Assembly (NCBI GenBank): GCA_947626915.1
Contig: CANQUA010000036.1
Location: 1 to 34,321, forward strand
DNA: 34,321 bases
Direction: 5' to 3'
Source of the DNA: an uncultured Lachnospiraceae bacterium
GTDB lineage: Bacteria; Bacillota; Clostridia; Lachnospirales; Lachnospiraceae
Positions within the stretch are counted from its first letter, which is position 1; every line of letters begins with the position of its first letter. Positions 7,915 to 14,220 of the stretch are shown piece after piece. The notes below the pieces were generated by a model. That model was not told the DNA's origin. It saw only the letters and a list, made by a program, of their open reading frames with translations, and ran no database searches. The position numbers were made by a program, and so were the translations under genes.

Positions 7915-8187
7915 AAAGGGGGATGCCTGCCTTGAAGGGTTGGCGTCTCCTTTTTTGGTAATCGGAAAGGCGCCTGCTCTAAAGATTTTTCATTTTTTTG
8001 CAAGGGAAAAGGCACGTGTCCTAAAGGCTTGTCATTTTTTGCTTTGGAATGGGGAAGCACTTGCCTTGAAGATTTGACATTTTCTTTATTTGTAATGAGC
8101 AAGGCGACCGCCTTGAAAGTTTAGCATCTTTCTTTTTGAAATGAAAAAGTGCCTGCTTAAAAAGCGTGCCCTTTTTTGATAATGCGG
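7915..8187 (+). repeat. Tandem array of six terminator-derived repeats
   Basis: Six imperfect units of about 40-51 bp start near 7915, 7966, 8006, 8053, 8100 and 8146. Each runs: A/G-rich lead, a motif like GGCxCCTGCCTTGAAG, a GxCATC-like half, a T run, then GAAATG or GATAATG. Only the first clearly keeps terminator pairing; the others have drifted. A single equivalent unit follows the next paralogue at 9405-9441. It fills most of the 530-base gap between the two genes. Confidence 0.65.
7919..7956 (+). terminator. Intrinsic terminator of the 6837 gene
   Basis: GGGGATGCC (7919-7927) pairs with GGCGTCTCC (7942-7950) over nine positions with two G-U pairs, followed by six T (7951-7956). It is the first unit of the repeat array at 7915-8187. 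Confidence 0.8.
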
Positions 8188-8463
8188 AGGATATCTGCTT
8201 TGTTTTATTTAAGGAAAAGATCTGCCATCGCCTTTTAACCGTCTGAGGAATGAAGAAATCTCATAAAAAGATTGACAGAAAGCCGCGGGGGGGTAATATG
8301 AAAGTGCGCCGGGTATACAGACGGAAAGGGGACGGCGGCGCAAAAAACAGCCTTTTCCGGCAGACCATAGGAGGGTAATAGGATGAGACGAGGCAAAATG
8401 CTGGCGGCGGCGGTGGTATCCGCGTGCCTGACGCTGGGAAGCATGACGACAGGCTGGGCGGCC
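8171..8463 (+). repeat. 293-bp direct repeat, copy A (copy B at 9435-9727)
   Basis: The block from the end of the terminator repeat, through promoter and leader, to the end of the signal-peptide coding region is repeated 1264 bp downstream with only a handful of substitutions and no gaps. It marks a recent duplication or gene conversion between paralogues 3 and 4. Confidence 0.92.
8272..8299 (+). promoter_or_regulatory. G-tract promoter of the 8383 gene
   Basis: TTGACA (8272-8277), a 16-bp spacer ending in seven G (8287-8293), and TAATAT (8294-8299). The leader hairpin pairs 8305-8311 with 8336-8342. Confidence 0.87.
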
Positions 8464-9330
8464 ATGGAGTGGGATGAGATGGATATGTATAATGCTTACG
8501 GCTATGAAAGCACAGTGATGAGTGCTACGGAGTATTTCACAGGTCAGGCGGACGATCAGGGCGAGATACTGGTACACCTTACGGAAACATCCTGGGACGG
8601 AGTCACTAAGAGTGAAAGAGATGAGTATGTCCCGGTTCTGTATCTTAATAAGGATGATACTATTTATCTGAAAAATCTTAAAGTGCATAGTTTATTTGGC
8701 TGGCTGGATGTGAGCGAATTTTATCCCAGTGTCGGTATTTACGGCACCCTTCCGGAAGCAGATGGCAGCGTTCAGTGTTATTCCAGAAGATATATGGATG
8801 GTACGAACGGGATAGCGTTTGAGACAAGCGCGTTTGAGATTGTGCTTGATGGCCATTCAGAGGATACAACATGGGTTGCAGAGTCGCCTTATACGAAAGT
8901 GAAAGAAGCCGCGTTGGCCCAGGGGCATCAGCCGGAAGACTATGTATATTTGTTATATATATGGTCAGAGACTCCGACAGATTATAGTTCGGCTCCCATG
9001 TGGCTGATCCGCTTCGCAGGAGAAAGTTCTGCGGAGATGCCGGTAGATTCTGTGTCCTCTGCCGCGCCGGCCGGTGCGTGGAAAAGCGACAGTAAAGGCT
9101 GGTGGATCGCGTACCCGGACGGCAGTTACCTGGTAAACGGCTGGTATCAGTCGCCGGAATCCGGACTCTGGTACTACATGGGCGCGGACGGCTATATGCT
9201 GGAGAACCAGTGGCTGTGCGACCCGGGAAGCGGACTGTGGTACTATCTGGGAAGCGGCGGAGCGATGCTGACGAGTGCGTATACGCCGGACGGATACTGG
9301 GTCGGCGTGGATGGCGTGTGGGCACAGTAA
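8383..9330 (+). CDS. Secreted CW-repeat surface protein, paralogue 3 of 4
   Basis: This 315-residue exported protein starts after AGGAGGG (8369-8375). The signal peptide covers residues 1-26 (ends GWAA). The middle domain at residues 27-215 has the landmarks SATEYFTGQADDQGEIL, TLPEADGSVQ and GHQPEDYVYLL and is otherwise divergent; it is the shortest middle of the four. CW modules fill residues 232-315, with the GAWKSDSKGWWIAYPDGS variant at their start. The DNA of the signal peptide and CW ends is nearly the same as in the neighbours, while the middle is not. Its own terminator follows. Function beyond likely wall attachment is unknown. Confidence 0.85.
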   Translation: MRRGKMLAAAVVSACLTLGSMTTGWAAMEWDEMDMYNAYGYESTVMSATEYFTGQADDQGEILVHLTETSWDGVTKSERDEYVPVLYLNKDDTIYLKNLKVHSLFGWLDVSEFYPSVGIYGTLPEADGSVQCYSRRYMDGTNGIAFETSAFEIVLDGHSEDTTWVAESPYTKVKEAALAQGHQPEDYVYLLYIWSETPTDYSSAPMWLIRFAGESSAEMPVDSVSSAAPAGAWKSDSKGWWIAYPDGSYLVNGWYQSPESGLWYYMGADGYMLENQWLCDPGSGLWYYLGSGGAMLTSAYTPDGYWVGVDGVWAQ

Positions 9331-9404
9331 AAACAGATTTTGGAAAAGGCGGTCTCTTTGACCGGGAATTTAGATAGTAAATACATAGGATATGCTTATA
9401 AAGA

Positions 9405-9441
9405 GAGATGCCTGCTTTGAAAGGTTGGCATCTTCTTTTTT
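9405..9441 (+). terminator. Intrinsic terminator of the 8383 gene
   Basis: AGATGCC (9406-9412) pairs with GGCATCT (9427-9433), extended by a G-U pair, and is followed by six T at 9436-9441. Its sequence matches the repeat unit of the 7915-8187 array. Confidence 0.8.
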
Positions 9442-9727
9442 GATAATGCGGAGAATATCTGCTTTGTTTTATTTAAGGAAAAGATCTGCCATCGCCTTTT
9501 AACCGTCTGAGGAATGAAGAAATCTCATAAAAAGATTGACAGAAAGCCGCGGGGGGGTAATATGAAAGTGCGCCGGGTATACAGACGGAAAGGGGACGGC
9601 GGCGCAAAAAACAGCCTTTTCCGGCAGACCAAAGGAGGGTAATAGGATGAGACGAGGCAAAATGCTGGCGGCGGCGGTGGTATCCGCGTGCCTGACGCTG
9701 GGAAGCGTGACGGCAGGCTGGGCGGCC
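9435..9727 (+). repeat. 293-bp direct repeat, copy B (copy A at 8171-8463)
   Basis: Offset from copy A is exactly 1264 bp throughout, so no insertions or deletions have accumulated. It carries promoter, leader hairpin, ribosome-binding site and signal-peptide codons. Confidence 0.92.
9536..9563 (+). promoter_or_regulatory. G-tract promoter of the 9647 gene
   Basis: TTGACA (9536-9541), a 16-bp spacer ending in seven G (9551-9557), and TAATAT (9558-9563). The leader hairpin pairs 9569-9575 with 9600-9606. Confidence 0.87.
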
Positions 9728-10648
9728 TGGGAGTGGGAAGATAACACCATAAAAACCACGATGAAGAGCAGTACGGAATATGCGACAGGTCAGGCGGACG
9801 CCCAGGGCGAGATACTGGTGCGTGTCAATGAGTGGAAAAGAACGGAGCAGATTGGAGTCGACATCATGGGAAATCCGATGTGGAACGGCGTTTGGGAGGA
9901 GAGCGGTCAGAAGACCTATCCGGTTGGATATCTTCGCCCGGAGGATGGCATTTACCTGGAGGATCTGATGATTGTGGACCCAAGGGTGAGACACTATGGG
10001 GGAGGAGAGGTTTGGTTGTCTCTTGATGAATTAGAGGTTAGAGAGGTTTATCTTGACGGGGTCATTCCGGAAGAGGACGGCAGCGTCTGCTGCCAGGACC
10101 TTGAAGGGGTAGAGGGATTTTATGGCCTTTCTTTTGTTAATGATTCAGCGCCAACAATTCACATTTCCAACCTGGAGTTTTCGCAAGGCGATACGTCTGT
10201 CAGTATAGACGCGTTTTATCCGAAGGTGAAAGAAGCTGCCCTGGCTGCCGGACATCAGCCGGAGGAATATGTGTTTTTGCTGACTGTATGGATGGAAGTG
10301 GACGTGTCTCAGGAAAACGTGTCCCGGGTATTTATCCGCTTCACGGACGACGGAACCGCGGAAACGCCTGCTTCTTCCGTGCCCCGGACGGGCGTGTGGA
10401 AAGAAGATCAGACCGGCTGGTGGATCGCGTATCCGGACGGCAGTTACCTGGTAAACGGCTGGTATCAGTCGCCGGAATCCGGATTCTGGTACTACATGGG
10501 CGCGGACGGCTATATGCTGGAGAACCGGTGGCTGCAGGATCCGGGAAGCGGTCTGTGGTACTATCTGGGAAACGGCGGAGCGATGCTGACGGGCGCGTAT
10601 ACGCCGGACGGATACTGGGTCGGTGCGAACGGAGTGTGGGCGCAGTAG
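9647..10648 (+). CDS. Secreted CW-repeat surface protein, paralogue 4 of 4
   Basis: This 333-residue exported protein has a good ribosome-binding site (AGGAGGG) upstream. A signal peptide covers residues 1-26. The middle domain at residues 27-235 has the landmarks SSTEYATGQADAQGEIL, VIPEEDGSVC and GHQPEEYVFLL; it contains an insertion near residues 60-85 not seen in the shorter paralogues. Residues 249-333 are CW wall-binding modules ending YWVGANGVWAQ. It is the last of the tandem set and is followed by a GC-rich terminator. The middle domain is not recognised. Confidence 0.85.
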   Translation: MRRGKMLAAAVVSACLTLGSVTAGWAAWEWEDNTIKTTMKSSTEYATGQADAQGEILVRVNEWKRTEQIGVDIMGNPMWNGVWEESGQKTYPVGYLRPEDGIYLEDLMIVDPRVRHYGGGEVWLSLDELEVREVYLDGVIPEEDGSVCCQDLEGVEGFYGLSFVNDSAPTIHISNLEFSQGDTSVSIDAFYPKVKEAALAAGHQPEEYVFLLTVWMEVDVSQENVSRVFIRFTDDGTAETPASSVPRTGVWKEDQTGWWIAYPDGSYLVNGWYQSPESGFWYYMGADGYMLENRWLQDPGSGLWYYLGNGGAMLTGAYTPDGYWVGANGVWAQ

Positions 10649-10695
10649 CCAGGCGCATGTTTGGGAAGATGGTTTGACGGTTGATTTACAGATCA

Positions 10696-10728
10696 GGGGC
10701 GGCTGTGCGGGTGTGCGGCCGCCCCTTT
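10696..10728 (+). terminator. GC-rich intrinsic terminator
   Basis: GGGGCGGC (10696-10703) pairs perfectly with GCCGCCCC (10718-10725), followed by only three T. It lies 47 bases after the last paralogue's stop. Confidence 0.7.
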
Positions 10729-10789
10729 GCTGCGGTAAAAGAATCTGTTCGGATTCCGAAGCGGCGGCCGGTCTCTTTGCGGAAAACCA

Positions 10790-10818
10790 TTGACAGACCC
10801 TGCGGGAAAGCTTAAAAT
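10790..10818 (+). promoter_or_regulatory. Promoter without G tract
   Basis: TTGACA (10790-10795) and TAAAAT (10813-10818) with a 17-bp spacer. It faces the small frame at 10860 and could also feed pduL-ackA. Confidence 0.65.
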
Positions 10819-10859
10819 GTTCCTGATACTTGAGAATTTTACCGGGAGGAACGAATGGG

Positions 10860-11072
10860 ATGGCGAAACAATACGGATGTTTTGAAAAGTGGGCGAAAAA
10901 GGGGCTGGTGACCGGGCTGACGGCGATGCTGGCGCTGGCGGTGAGTCTGCCGCGTTCGGCCGTTTCCTGCAGGTTGGGGCGGCGCGGCCGTGCGGTCCGG
11001 TCCGCCTTTCCGAGGCCGCCGGAGTTTTGTTGTTTGGTAAAAAATACAAATTTTTTACCGGTAAGGGCTTGA
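10860..11072 (+). pseudogene. Probable remnant of a secreted-protein gene (signal peptide only)
   Basis: After a good promoter and GGGAGG, a frame starting at 10860 encodes a signal-peptide-like start (basic residues, then LVTGLTAMLALAVSLP). It then turns into Arg/Pro/Cys-rich sequence with no protein character and stops after 70 codons. A second ATG at 10855 gives only 18 codons. A hairpin with arms GGGGCGGC (10976-10983) and GCCGCC (11015-11020), followed by T-rich DNA, lies within it and may terminate transcription. The likeliest reading is the 5' end of a deleted surface-protein gene; a small secreted peptide is the alternative. Confidence 0.35.
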
Positions 11073-11097
11073 AAAAACGTGATAAACCACATAGAAT
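11069..11097 (+). promoter_or_regulatory. Promoter of pduL-ackA
   Basis: TTGAAA (11069-11074), a 17-bp spacer and TAGAAT (11092-11097), about 60 bases before the pduL start. Confidence 0.65.
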
Positions 11098-11156
11098 AAA
11101 AACAGCACTATGGCCTAGTGCCGGAAAATTTCATCAGAATAGGAGAGGATACCATC

Positions 11157-11726
11157 ATGAAGTTTATTGTTGAAACCAGCGCGCGTCATATTCATTTGAG
11201 CCAGGCCGACCTGGAGACCCTGTTTGGAGAGGGTTATCAGCTGACGAAGAAGAAAGATCTGTCCCAGCCGGGTCAGTTTGCCTGTGAGGAGAGAGTCACC
11301 ATCGTGGGCAGCAAGAAGGAACTGAAAGGCGTGTCGATCCTCGGTCCGGTGAGAAAGGCCACCCAGGTAGAACTGTCCCTGACGGACGCCCGTTCCATCG
11401 GCGTGACGGCTCCCATCCGTGAATCCGGCGATACCGCGGGAAGCGGCGCCTGCAAGATCATCGGCCCCAAGGGCGAGATCGACATTCCGGAAGGCGTGAT
11501 CGCTGCGAAGCGTCATATCCATGCGACGGTGGCCGACGCGAAAGAACTGGGCGTGAATAACGGCGACATCGTGTCCGTAAAGGTAGATACCGACGGCCGG
11601 AGCCTGATCTTCGGCGACGTGGTAGTGCGTGTGAGCGACAGCTATGCGCTGGCGATGCACATTGATACCGACGAGTCCAATGCGGCAGGCTGCGCCGGCG
11701 TGGTCATGGGCGAGATCGTAAAATAA
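11157..11726 (+). CDS. pduL: PduL-type phosphate acyltransferase (phosphotransacetylase)
   Basis: This 189-residue cytosolic enzyme transfers an acyl group between CoA and phosphate (acetyl-CoA plus phosphate to acetyl phosphate plus CoA). Two HxH motifs typical of the PduL metal site are visible: SARHIHLS at residues 7-14 and AKRHIHAT near 116-123. No microcompartment-targeting extension precedes the first motif, so it is probably the free cytosolic form. The start at 11157 is set by AGGAGAGG (11141-11148); an in-frame ATG at 11118 lacks a ribosome-binding site. ackA follows 29 bases later, so the pair forms the acetate- and ATP-producing branch of fermentation, with PduL in place of the usual Pta. 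Confidence 0.92.
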   Translation: MKFIVETSARHIHLSQADLETLFGEGYQLTKKKDLSQPGQFACEERVTIVGSKKELKGVSILGPVRKATQVELSLTDARSIGVTAPIRESGDTAGSGACKIIGPKGEIDIPEGVIAAKRHIHATVADAKELGVNNGDIVSVKVDTDGRSLIFGDVVVRVSDSYALAMHIDTDESNAAGCAGVVMGEIVK

Positions 11727-11755
11727 TTCGGAACACATAAGGAGAGTAGATTGAG

Positions 11756-12949
11756 ATGAAAATATTAGTTGTCAACTGCGGAAGTTCCTCATTGAAGTAT
11801 CAGCTGATCGATATGGAGAACGAGGGCGTGATCGCGAAAGGACTCTGCGAGAGGATCGGCATCGACGGCTCCAAGCTGACCCATCAGCCGGCCGGCAAAG
11901 ATAAATACGTGGTCGAGGAGCCTATGCCCGATCATAACGTGGCGATCAAGCTGGTGCTGGACGCTCTGCAGGATCCGGATCACGGCGTGATCGCGAGTAC
12001 CGACGAGATCACCGCCATCGGACACCGCGTCCTCCACGCCGGTACCAAGTACAGCGATTCCTGCCTGGTCACAGAGGATGTGAAGGCGGTGATCCGCGAG
12101 TGCTTCCCGCTGGGACCGCTGCACAATCCGGCGAACCTGATGGGCATCGAGGCCTGCGAGGCCGCCATGCCCGGCAAGCCCAACGTGGCCGTCTGGGATA
12201 CGGCGTTCGGTATGAAGATGCCGGAAAAAGCCTATATGTACGCGATTCCCAAGGAATATTTTGAAAAATACAGCATCCGCCGCTACGGCTTCCACGGCAC
12301 CAGCCATATGTTCGTATCCGGCGAGGCGATCAAATTCGGCAATCTGGATCCGGAGAATGCGAAAGTCATCGTCTGCCATCTGGGCAACGGGGCCAGCATT
12401 TCCGCTTCCATCGGCGGCAAGTGCGTGGACACCAGCATGGGCCTGACCCCGCTGGAGGGCCTGATCATGGGAACCAGAAGCGGCGATATCGATCCGGCCG
12501 TCGTGCAGTTCATCTGCAACAACGAAGGCAAAACCGTGGACGAGGTACTGAATATCCTGAATAAGAAGTCCGGCGTCCTCGGCATGAGCGGCGTGTCCAG
12601 CGATTTCCGCGATCTGGGCGCGGCTGCCGAGGCGGGCAACCATGACGCGCAGGTGGCTTTGGAGGCGTTCATTTACCGCGTCGCCAAGTACATCGGCGCT
12701 TATACGGCGGCTATGAACGGCGTGGACGCCATCGCGTTTACGGCCGGCGTCGGCGAGAACGATAAGAAGACCCGCAAGGCGATCTGCCAGTACCTGGGCT
12801 ATCTGGGCGTGGAGATCGACAATGCGGCCAACGACGTGAGGGGCAAAAACGCTGTGATCTCCTCCGCGGCTTCGAAAGTGAAGGTCATGCTGATTCCGAC
12901 CAACGAGGAGCTGGCGATCGCGCGCGAGACCCTGCGGCTGGTGCAGTAG
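11756..12949 (+). CDS. ackA: Acetate kinase
   Basis: This 397-residue enzyme, normal length for the family, converts acetyl phosphate and ADP to acetate and ATP in the cytosol. The family marks are clear: NCGSSSLKYQ at residues 7-16, RYGFHGTSH near 180, HLGNGAS and the phosphate-binding GLTPLEGLIMGTRSGD stretch near 230-245, and a C-terminal GVGEND segment. AAGGAGAG sits before the ATG. It is the second gene of the pduL-ackA operon and ends at a strong terminator. Confidence 0.97.
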   Translation: MKILVVNCGSSSLKYQLIDMENEGVIAKGLCERIGIDGSKLTHQPAGKDKYVVEEPMPDHNVAIKLVLDALQDPDHGVIASTDEITAIGHRVLHAGTKYSDSCLVTEDVKAVIRECFPLGPLHNPANLMGIEACEAAMPGKPNVAVWDTAFGMKMPEKAYMYAIPKEYFEKYSIRRYGFHGTSHMFVSGEAIKFGNLDPENAKVIVCHLGNGASISASIGGKCVDTSMGLTPLEGLIMGTRSGDIDPAVVQFICNNEGKTVDEVLNILNKKSGVLGMSGVSSDFRDLGAAAEAGNHDAQVALEAFIYRVAKYIGAYTAAMNGVDAIAFTAGVGENDKKTRKAICQYLGYLGVEIDNAANDVRGKNAVISSAASKVKVMLIPTNEELAIARETLRLVQ

Positions 12950-12980
12950 CGCCTGGCCGGCAGTCTGACGGAAACGAACT

Positions 12981-13025
12981 GATACGGCAGCGCATCCCAA
13001 TATGTTCTGCCGTATCGTTGTTTTG
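12981..13025 (+). terminator. Intrinsic terminator of pduL-ackA
   Basis: GATACGGCAG (12981-12990) pairs perfectly with CTGCCGTATC (13007-13016), followed by the T-rich GTTGTTTTG. Confidence 0.85.
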
Positions 13026-13082
13026 ACAACCGGATACAGACGGATCGGACGAAATTCACGTTACAGCTTACGCGCCTGCCAG

Positions 13083-13123
13083 CCAGAGAGCAGATTCGTG
13101 CCTGCACGAATCTCTGCTCCTGG
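13083..13123. repeat. Long near-perfect intergenic palindrome
   Basis: Arms 13083-13101 and 13104-13123 pair over about 18 positions around a 2-nt turn, with small bulges. The following 13165-13200 contains further GC-rich inverted segments (AGCCGCG and CGCGGCT). The 240-base gap between ackA and the next promoter holds no gene. It could be a REP-like element or a strong RNA hairpin in read-through transcripts. Confidence 0.45.
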
Positions 13124-13263
13124 CCGGACGGACGAAGGGAGCGCCGTTTTATGAGCAAAGGCAGCCGCGAAGCGACGGAAAGCGCGTAAGCGCGGCTTTG
13201 CGAATGGCGCGGAGTGAACTTAACAAATTTACCTGATTTCGGCAAGTTTTTAAAAAATACAGG

Positions 13264-13292
13264 TTGACAAATTTTTCGCGCCTTTGTATAAT
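13264..13292 (+). promoter_or_regulatory. Strong promoter of the DUF177-rpmF operon
   Basis: TTGACA (13264-13269), a 17-bp spacer and TATAAT (13287-13292): a perfect consensus match, without a G tract. The leader is only about 20 nt. Confidence 0.93.
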
Positions 13293-13317
13293 GTTTAGGT
13301 GCGTGTTAGGAGATATT

Positions 13318-13845
13318 ATGCAGATAAACCTGACCGAACTGTTTACCAGAGACGGCAAAGAGCTGGATGTGACGGCGGAAGTGGAGATGACCCGTTTTCA
13401 CACGGCGGAGGGAGATTACGAACTGGCGGATCAGACGCCGGCGAAGCTCCATCTGACGAATGCGGGGAACCGGACGATCGAGCTGGAAGGCGGGATCGAG
13501 TTGGCATTGATTATTCCGTGCAGCCGGTGCCTGGAACCTGTAAAGGTACCGTTTTCCCTGGATTTGGCCCGGACGCTGGATATGAAGCTGTCCGAAAGGG
13601 AGAGAGCCGAGGCTCTGGAGGAACAACCCTATTTGCAAGGTTATACACTGGATGTCGATCAGTTGGTTTGCGATGAGTTATTGGTGAACTTACCTATGAA
13701 GGTCCTGTGCAAGGAAGACTGCAAGGGGATTTGTAATAGATGTGGGGCCAATTTAAACACGGCGCCCTGTGACTGCGACAGGACTTCGTTGGACCCCCGG
13801 ATGTCTGTGATCCAGGATATTTTTAATCAGTTTAAGGAGGTGTAA
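13318..13845 (+). CDS. DUF177 (YceD-family) protein
   Basis: This 175-residue cytosolic protein starts at ATG 13318 after AGGAGA; codons upstream overlap the promoter. It carries the DUF177 pattern: a beta-rich first half, a CSRC motif near residues 70-73, and a C-terminal cluster (C-x3-CKGICNRCG and CDC) that may bind zinc. The family is nearly always next to rpmF and is linked to 23S rRNA accumulation in bacteria and plastids; the mechanism is not established. rpmF follows after only three bases. Confidence 0.92.
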   Translation: MQINLTELFTRDGKELDVTAEVEMTRFHTAEGDYELADQTPAKLHLTNAGNRTIELEGGIELALIIPCSRCLEPVKVPFSLDLARTLDMKLSERERAEALEEQPYLQGYTLDVDQLVCDELLVNLPMKVLCKEDCKGICNRCGANLNTAPCDCDRTSLDPRMSVIQDIFNQFKEV

Positions 13846-13848
13846 ACC

Positions 13849-14034
13849 ATGTCTATCTGCCCGAAAAACAGGACTTCCAAAGCCAGAAGAGATAAGCGGA
13901 GATCAGCGAATTTCAAAATGAGCGCTGTGAATCTTGTGAAGTGCTCCAGGTGCGGCGCGCTGATGATGCCGCACAGAGTCTGCAAGGCTTGCGGAACTTA
14001 TAATAAGAGAGAGATCGTTCCGGTTGAGGAATGA
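13849..14034 (+). CDS. rpmF: 50S ribosomal protein L32
   Basis: This 61-residue L32 begins with the conserved ICPKNRTSKARRDKRRS stretch after the start, followed by a zinc-ribbon with CSRCG and CKACG at residues 30-48. All four cysteines are present, so this is the zinc-containing form. The GGAGGTG ribosome-binding site overlaps the DUF177 stop, indicating co-translation. Confidence 0.97.
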   Translation: MSICPKNRTSKARRDKRRSANFKMSAVNLVKCSRCGALMMPHRVCKACGTYNKREIVPVEE

Positions 14035-14061
14035 TCGAGCAGAAATTGAAAGGAAACAGTC

Positions 14062-14196
14062 GGGGCTGCTGCAAAATGTGTTCTGATCCGCATAAGCCTG
14101 CGCGGCTCTCATGGAATAAACCGGATGGATTCAAACGGTTTGTTGTATGAGAGCTGGGCAGGAGGATGAAAGGGATTCATATTTTACAGCAGCCTT
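14062..14196. mobile_element. MITE-like palindromic element, copy 1
   Basis: Terminal inverted repeats GGGGCTGCTGCAAAATGTG (14062-14080) and its near complement at 14178-14194 enclose two further nested inverted repeats: GCTCTCAT (14105-14112) with ATGAGAGC (14147-14154), and AAACCG (14118-14123) with CGGTTT (14136-14141). The 135-bp unit has no coding capacity. A second element with closely related ends lies at 33938-34077. The right arm followed by TTTT could also act as a terminator for the rpmF transcript. The resemblance of the ends to insertion-sequence termini is from memory. Confidence 0.6.
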
Positions 14197-14220
14197 TTAC
14201 TGTATACAGAGGAAAGCGAT

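Noticed and set aside
7915-8187. CRISPR array
   Set aside because: Regular spacing suggested it, but the units are continuous imperfect repeats with T runs and no unique spacers between exact repeats, and no cas genes are nearby.
11789-13000. 403-codon - strand frame opposite ackA
   Set aside because: Mirror of a fully conserved acetate kinase; His/Ala/Asp-rich composition and no ribosome-binding site.
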